64,000 nt of DNA from Zingiber officinale (lineage: Eukaryota; Streptophyta; Magnoliopsida; Zingiberales; Zingiberaceae). The notes beneath the pieces were generated by a model, which worked only from the letters and a program-made list of their open reading frames with translations, searched no databases and was not told the DNA's origin. Below are positions 57,026 through 64,000 of this stretch, piece after piece (position 1 is the stretch's first letter; every line of letters begins with the position of its first letter). The DNA lies in the NCBI RefSeq assembly GCF_018446385.1, contig NW_024589898.1, positions 496,001 to 560,000 on the forward strand, read 5' to 3'. The position numbers were made by a program, and so were the translations under genes.

Positions 57026-60000
57026 ATGGATAAGGAATGGATACATTTACCTTCAAGGCTTGTACCTGAGTATGAAGAAGGTGTACAAAAATTTATTGCA
57101 CAAGCTAAGAACTATGTCAAAACACGTGAAGTAATCTTATGCCCTTGCAAGCATTGTAAAAACAAAAAGTATATGAAATTTGACCAAGTGTACGATCACT
57201 TAATTATTAAGGGGTTTGATCCTTCTTACACTATTTGGGTCTTCCATGGAGAAACTTATAACCCACAATATCAAGGTGAAGGTAGTTCAGGAGAATTTCA
57301 AAAAGATGATGAAAGTAGAGAGGCATATCACTTATATAAGGATGTCTTTGTGCCAGAAGAAGAGGTTGGATACGCTATGTCTGAGGCAAAAGATAACGAC
57401 TTTGCTAGTTTATTAGAAGATGCAGAAACTCCTCTCTTCCCTAGTTGCACAGCTTATACAAAGTTATTAGCAGTTGCCACATTATACAATTACAAGTCTA
57501 CTAATGGTTACACAGACAATAGTTTCAATGAGCTCCTTAAGATCTTAATTAGGTGACATGCTTCAAAAAAAAAAACACACTTCCAGAAACTATTTACTCG
57601 ATGAGAAAATTATTAAAACCATTTGATTTAGGATATGAGAAGATTCATGCTTGCTCAAATGATTGTTGTCTATTTTTAAAGGAGCTTAAAAATCTAGATA
57701 TGTGTCCAAAGTGTGGTTCATCAAGATGGAAGGTGGACAAAGTCACCACCAAAGTTTTTAAAGGGGTTCCTGAAAAGGTGCTACGGTATTTTTCGGCGAA
57801 ACTAAGATTTAAAAGGATGTTTAAATCAAAAGAAAAAGCTGAAGAGTTGATTTGGCAGTCCAACCACAAAAGTCAAGATCACATGACGTGTCATCCAGTT
57901 GATTCAGTAGCTTGGGATACAATAAATCATAAATGGCCAGATTTTGCATCAAATCCTAGAAATCTGCGCCTTGGACTTACAACCGATGGATTCAACCCTT
58001 TTGGCGACCTTAGTTCTAGATATAGTTGTTGGCCCATTATTTTAGTAAATTATAACCTTCCTCCATTGATGTGCATGATGAAAGAAAATCTTATGTTGAC
58101 ATTACTAATTCCAGGTCTGAAGCAACCAGGAAATGATATAGATGTATACTTGGAACCCCTTATCGAGGATTTAAAGGAGTTGTGGGACACAGGTGTAGAG
58201 GCATATGATGCATTCAGTAAGTCAATGTTCAATCTAAAGGCTATTTTGATGTGGGCAATCAATGATTTTCCAGCTTATGGAAACCTAGCTGGATGTGCCA
58301 CAAAAGGGAAACTTGGTTGCCCAATATGTAGGGAAGACGTATGTTCTATGTGGCTTAAGTATAGCAGAAAGTTTTCATATATGGGCCATAGAAGATCTTT
58401 TTCTCCTAATCACCCATTTCGTCAGAAAAAGAAGTGGTTTAATGGAAAAAAGAAAGAAAGAAAAGGGAAACCTAGACCTTTGAATGGGTTAGAAATTCTC
58501 AATGCAATGATAGATATTGAAAATGACTGGGGTAAAAAGAAAAAGGATGTGAATGTCAATACTTCAGGGAAAAAGAGGAAGAAACAAGATAGTTCAAAAG
58601 AAATGCAAAAATTTGTTCAACAGTGGAAGAAAAAGTCAATCTTTTTCAATTTGATATATTGGAGTGTAAGTTATTTTGCACTCTATTCATTAGTTTTTGT
58701 CCACAAATTGTTTTAAATTTCCATAACTAACATTATGAAACATGTTAATGGTTACTTGTAGGGGCTCTTGTTACGTCATAACTTAGATGTGATGCATGTT
58801 GAAAAGAACGTTTCCGAGAATATCATAGGCACATTATTAAACCTAAAGAAAAAAAAAATTCAAAGATGGTGTGAATGCTCGCAAAGATTTGATGCACTTA
58901 AACATTAGAAAAGAATTACATCCTCAAGAAAAAGGAGAAAATAAATATCACTTGCCTGCTGCACCGTACATGTTGTCTAAAAAAGAAATGGATGTATTTT
59001 GCTCTAGGTTGAAGAAAATAAAGTTACCCGATGGCTATAGCTCAAATATTGGTAACTGTATTTCTTTAGAAGAGCGTAAGCTTAATGGGCTGAAATCTTA
59101 TGATTGTCATGTTCTAATGCAACAATTGCTATCAGTAGCATTGAGAAATATTCTACCGAAAGGTCCACGTAATGCTATATTTCTGCTTGGTTCATTTTTC
59201 AATGAATTATGTCGAAGAGTGTTAGACAGGAATCGTTTAGAAGCACTAGAGGAGAATATTGCTAAAACTTTATGCATGTTGGAAAGATATTTTCCACCTG
59301 TCTTCTTTACTATCTCGGTTCATTTGACAATTCATTTAGCAAGAGTGGCTCGTTTGTGTGGGCCAGTCCAATTCCGTTGGATGTATCCATTTGAAAGGTA
59401 ATAAATAATAATTTAGTTTTGCTATCAATGGTTCTTTCATGTAATTTTTTTTTTATGATTTAGATTTATGAAAACACTAAAAGGGTATGTGAAGAATCGA
59501 GCAAGGCCAGAAGGTTGCATAGCTGAGTGTTCCTCGTAGAAGAACGAATGATATTTTGTAGTGCTTATATAAAAAAGGCTTCTAATATTGATGTCCGTTC
59601 AAATTGGAATGATGATTTGAAAAATGGATTAGTGGAGGATCGTCCAATTTCTCAAGGAAAAGAAAAGATTTTACAAGATGACATGTTGCAAATCGCACAT
59701 CGATATGTGTTGTTTAATACTGCAGAAGTTGAACCTTACTTAGAGTGAGTGTAATTAATTGCATACTATATTAGTCTTGATGTATTACATATCTTGTATA
59801 TTCTAATATCTACATTCAATGATTTTCAATAGGATGCACATCGAGGAGCTTAAACAAACAGATAGTCACCTCTTAAGTAATGAAACATTGTTACAAAAGC
59901 AACATATGGAAACATTTGCTGAATGATTATCAAAACATGTTCCTTTTAACTCTTTAGGCCAAATTCAATGGCTAGCATATGGTCCAAGAAAGCATGTTAC

Positions 60001-60543
60001 ATCTTATACTGATTATATTATAAATGGACATCGGTTCCACACAATTGATGTTGGAAGGTCGACACAAGATAGTGGAGTTTCGATTGAAGCCGATACTGTT
60101 TGTCAATCTAATACTAATGATTATTCACATACAGTAGAAAGACTATCATACTATGGATTTATATGGGACATTATTTTACTAGACTACTATTCTTTCAAAG
60201 TACCTATTTTTAGGTGTGATTGGGTCAATCATGGAAATGGTATCAAAATGAAGGATGACTTTACACTGGTTAACTTACACCAAGGACTAAAAACTTTTGA
60301 AAATGATCCTTTCATTTTAGCATCACAAGCCAAGCAAGTATTTTATTCTAGGGACAATGATGAATCAAATTGGTATGTGTTGCTAAAAGCACCGCCTCGG
60401 GGTATTCATAACATGAATGTGCTTGAAGCGGATGCCCATACATCATCAACACCTCTTGACGTGTCCCAACTTGAAATTAACATTACCGAGAAGGAACCAT
60501 ATGCAAGGAATGAGTGTGAGAGAATTGATGTGACTGAGACATG
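57026..60543 (+). pseudogene. TNP2-type CACTA transposase, four exons, broken
   Basis: Exons: 57026-58665, 58762-59397, 59464-59744 and 59833-60543, with GT/AG borders. The start has the transposase-associated domain (DKEWIHLPSRLVPEYEEGVQ; a Cys/His motif CPCKHC about residues 39-44). The large TNP2 core follows (ETIYSMRKLLKPFDLGYEKI, LGLTTDGFNPFGDLSSRYSC, DINDW-like and NLDVMHVEKNV), then the two C-terminal conserved regions (FFNELCRRVLDR; FKVPIFRCDW). The family cuts and pastes CACTA elements. Damage: a stop and frameshift around 57554 beside a run of 11 A, a frameshift at the A run near 58850, one near 59528, and TGA for Trp near 59926. Some sit at homopolymers, so sequencing error is possible, but the TGA is a plain substitution. 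Confidence 0.93.
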
Positions 60544-60721
60544 ACTGAAATTTTGAGATGTAGATTTTATAGTTATTTATTTCAATTGATAAATGTTCTT
60601 CTCAAGTTATATAACTCTATATTATTGTTGCAATATATTTGTCTACATAATTACTTTGTTTGTTTATATTCATTATGTCATATTATATGTTTGATCAATT
60701 CATTACATAGCATTCAAAAAG

Positions 60722-63612
60722 ATGGGCAAAAAGAGCAAAAAACATAGCTTAGCATCTCCAAATGAAATTCAGGTGATATTTTACTCTTTCAAAAATCTTA
60801 GTTTTAGTAAATAAACTACACTTGTACATTTCAATATATATTTTTGTTATTTTACAGGAAACTATAGCATCACATGATGTGCATGATAAAAAACAATTTA
60901 ATGATGACAAAACTCATAAGAAAAAGGGAAGGGGTGCGTCCAAACTGAAAATGGTTAATGGCCAAGATAAGTGCAAAGAGCTGGAGCGTAATGAGTTAGG
61001 ACAACCGATTGGAGATAATTCGATAAAGTATGCTTCTTTTCTAGGGTGCATGATAAAGGAATTTGTTCCATATACATTAGATGGATGGTATGAAATAGGT
61101 GAAGAAGTAAAGGATAGGATGTGGAGTTGTCTTCAGGTAATATCTTCAGACACTACATTTTTCATTTCCATTTCTATAACAAAATGTATATATATTTTCA
61201 TGTTTATTAATGTACAGCTGAGTTATAAAGTTGAAGATTGGGAAAAGAAAGTAATTTTTCAAAAGTTAGCTAAATTGTGGCGTGATAGAAAATCCAAATT
61301 GCAAATACTTATACGAGAAGTTAATATAGGTCGAGTGACTTCATGAGATCTCAATCTTTTGAAGCCTGAATTTATGGAGCAAAATTAATGGGACTTGTTC
61401 GTGAAGAAGACACTAACACCTACCTTTCAAGTAAGTATTTATTCACTTTAGTTGTCCAAGACACTTTTAGTTGATGGGCATTAGATTCTTTAGTCCAACT
61501 TATCTAGTTTTATTTCTCAAGTTATTTTTTTTCACTATATGAATCTCACGGAGATTAAACATGTCATCTACTTGTTAACATTTCTTTTGTGTGGGAGTAG
61601 AACATGTCATCTGCTGGTGGCTGTGAGAATTTCTCACTTAACTGAAATTGTAAAAAAACACAAATATCAAGCAGTGTATTGGATTGACAATAGACATGTT
61701 TGAGTAGGTGCTTGCTACTTGAATACAAAAATTGTAGGACAGACTTTGAGTTTGGCATTCCAACAACATCCTGACCAGATTTTGGATTTTGAAACCTTTA
61801 AATATACCAATATGGCAATATCCGTTACTAAAATGCCTGCCAAGGCACAAGGATAAATGAATGCTACACCAATGTGATCCCAGCATAGGCAGTGAACAAT
61901 TTGGCCATCTACAAAGCTGGAAAGAGGTTTAATCTATGTTAATTCCTATAATCCTATTCCAATGAAGAATTAACTGTAATCAAAAAATATTTTCTACAGG
62001 TCAATAATCGAAAGCCATGACTCATTGCTTTATATTTGTTATTTTATATTGCTCCCTTGAAAGTATAGGAAATAGTATCCAAATTATTTTTTCATCAGCA
62101 CTTCAATTAGTGCAAATTCCATATCTTGACTTGTTGCATTGGAAGAATCTAACAATTTACCAAATTATAGAACATTTGTGAAGCTATTTAGCTACCTCTT
62201 GAGTATTAACTGAGAAGAAAATTGTGATGGCTTAGCTTGATGTTGTTTGTTGCATTACATATGAGAAGCTCAACTTCAAGATTGTCACAACATGAAAATA
62301 AGCACAGTAGCATGTTGGAACATCATATTCTGGTGGTGTTTTAGATGTTGTATGTCTTGCTCTTGAATTATGTGTCACTTCTTCTATATTGTGATCGTTC
62401 AATGTTTGGTAAATCTCAGGAAAAGAGTGCGAGATTTAGAGTAATGAGAGAAAAACAAGACCACATTCACACGATGAGCCGGAGAGGTTATGCTCGTTTG
62501 GCTCACATTATGGTAAATATTATTTCTTATATTTCTAAATTAATTATTGAATATTGTTTCTAACTATTTTTTTCTAATATTTTTATATCTAAGGAAAAAA
62601 CAATTCTCCCATATACACAAATTACAATATCATAAGTTTGGATTGAAGGTCACAAGAAAAAAAATAGGGAACCTAGTACTCAATTAGTTGGAGAGAAAAT
62701 GATAATAAAATTATGTCTTTTTTATTTGAAGAAGCTCATAAGAAAAAAATTAGATAACTTAAATTTGTTATTTTCTTAGAAATTAACTTTTTTATTTGTA
62801 AAAAGAAATACAAGAATGTGTAACAGAATCTCAAAAGACTACTAACATTGTTGATGATGCAATTAGCATTGTGTTTGGCAAGGAAACAAGGGGTAGAGTG
62901 TGTGGATTGGGTTTTGGAGTTACACCATCAAAAGTTGGAGCTTCTGTGCAACAAAATCAAACTGTTAAACAACTTCAAGCTATGATACATAACCTTCAAC
63001 AAGAAATGCAAGAAATGAAGTCCATGTTTTTACAAAGTATGAGGCAATAGAATCAACAAGAACAGGTTAGTAATTAAACAACATACATAAAATAAGTTAA
63101 TTTGGAATCTACACTTATATGTTGACATTGTTTGACACAATTTATTTGTAAAATTAGATTGGCAGTGGTGGCATTGGTAGTGGTATTGGGAACGAAGTTG
63201 GTAGCAATTGTGATATCAATGATGTTGCAAAAAAAAGTGGTGATTTTCATAATGTTAATAAACATTTAGCTACTGCTCAGGTAAATATCTTCACAATATG
63301 CATTTTTAAACCACAAAATTATTACAAAAATTGGCATGATAGAATTAATAACTTTGTATTGTTTATTTACAGTCAAATTTGAAGAATGTGAGTCGTGGAG
63401 ATATCCGTGCTAATACTAAATGTAAATTGTTTCATTGGTGTGTTGATGGATTATTTGTTGCAGAAGGTCAAATTGCGTCCACAGATCCAAACACAAAAAT
63501 GCATCATGTTGTTCTTGGTGGATCTTGTTGGAAAATTTGGGTTGACAAGATTTTGGTGGAGAAGATGGAATTCGACCAAATGAGGAAATGCAGTTTCTCG
63601 ATGATGCAATAG
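60722..63612 (+). pseudogene. Second CACTA gene, plant transposase of Ptta/En-Spm type, broken
   Basis: Seven exons can be read: 60722-60772, 60858-61136, 61218-61430, 62420-62512, 62806-63065, 63158-63280 and 63373-63612. They give a Lys-rich start, a conserved ELERNELGQPIGDNSIKYA block, VEDWEKKVIFQKLAKLWRD, the signature SARFRVMREKQDHIHTMSRR, a Gln-rich coiled coil (LQAMIHNLQQEMQEMKSMF), a Gly-rich linker and a C-terminal module (CKLFHWCVDGLFVAEGQIAS). In En/Spm the second protein binds the subterminal repeats; I infer that role. Stops: TGA and TAA in exon 3 and TAG in exon 5. Intron 3 is about 1 kb. Confidence 0.85.
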
Positions 63613-64000
63613 GAAGTACAATCGCATGATTATCTAAATTTATAGTCTTGTGTGATTGATATAGATTCTACTTAATTGTGGATTGAAAGTTTTTAGCTAG
63701 TTTGTAAGAGATTATGCATCTTGTTTTTGTATTGAATCTTTCTATTTGGATGATAAAAACTAGTGACTTTTATTCTGTTTTGTCTTTAGCCATTTATTTC
63801 TGTTTAGTTTTATTTTTTAATTTCATATTTTGGGTTTGGATTTATTTTGTTGAAGTATTTGTTAAATTTGAATTCAAGATTGTTTGAGAATTATGGAGTT
63901 GTAATTGAATGTTTCAACAGCGTGCAACGCATATTGTTGATGATTGTTTTCGCGGCGTGCATTGCACACTGTGGATACTTGTTTCAACATCATGCATTAA
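63613..64000 (+). other. CACTA-4 3' flank with right subterminal repeats
   Basis: AT-rich 3' untranslated sequence. From 63915 the units CAACAGCGTGCAACGCATAT and GCGGCGTGCATTGCACACTG resemble the left subterminal units. The terminal TAGTG is not reached. Confidence 0.75.

Larger units (their letters stand above)
46831..64000 (+). mobile_element. CACTA-4, transposase-bearing, right end beyond the window
   Basis: Starts CACTACAACAAAAGTGAC after ATA. The subterminal part (46850-47330) is packed with GCGTGCAAAGTGCGCTGTTAA-like units in both orientations. Similar units appear at the very end of the window (63915-63990), so the right terminus must be close after 64000. It carries a TNP2-type and a Ptta/En-Spm-type transposase gene, both on the plus strand, as autonomous CACTA elements do. 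Both are broken. An 8.3 kb solo LTR complex (48589-56844) inserted in its 5' part. Confidence 0.92.

Noticed and set aside
58050..58262. Minus-strand frames under the TNP2 exons
   Set aside because: Shadows of the transposase coding sequence.

Overview
This is nuclear DNA from a flowering plant. It is mostly long AT-rich non-coding sequence, contains spliced genes, and is built from Ty1/copia, Ty3/gypsy, CACTA (En/Spm), hAT-like and SINE elements nested in one another. The GC-rich single-exon gene in an AT-rich background and the plant-specific element types suggest a large, repeat-rich monocot genome. A Zingiberales relative is my impression only; nothing here proves it.

Layout. 1-3430: the 3' part of a Tat-type Ty3/gypsy element with an antisense coiled-coil reading frame (split by a SINE), a minisatellite and the LTR, followed by a copia gag fragment. 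3430-8840: the only intact-looking host gene, a UDP-glycosyltransferase of the UGT89 type (5881-7272), in AT-rich intergenic DNA, then a MITE-like element. 8844-46407: a retrotransposon graveyard. A decayed Tat gypsy element (minus strand) was hit by a SIRE-like LTR, which was hit by a 25.5 kb-span copia element (11461-36987, TSD CCTTC). That element in turn received two CACTA elements, one of which received a gag-only SIRE-like retrotransposon (24212-30839, TSD GAAAC). More SIRE-like LTRs and an internally deleted Tekay-like gypsy element follow. 46831 to beyond the window end: a larger CACTA element with both typical transposase genes (TNP2 type and Ptta/En-Spm type), each broken by stops and frameshifts. 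Inside it lies a solo copia LTR, inside that a third non-autonomous CACTA element, and inside that an hAT-like element.

The most interesting content is gene capture. CACTA-1 carries the first nine exons of an NADPH-cytochrome P450 reductase gene. CACTA-2 carries pieces of two genes, a transthyretin-like/OHCU decarboxylase (allantoin synthase) gene and a CNOT10 gene. CACTA-3 carries most of a serine carboxypeptidase-like gene. The hAT-like element inside that carboxypeptidase fragment carries exons of an ABCD2-type ABC transporter. In all three CACTA elements the captured exons lie in the same orientation as, and upstream of, the same short terminal coding exon, which none of the captured host genes explains. 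This suggests a family with a fixed exon-trap design: a constant left end, a variable captured gene and a constant 3' exon.

Splice sites, exon bounds and element ends were read by eye. Family names rest on recalled protein motifs, not on searches.
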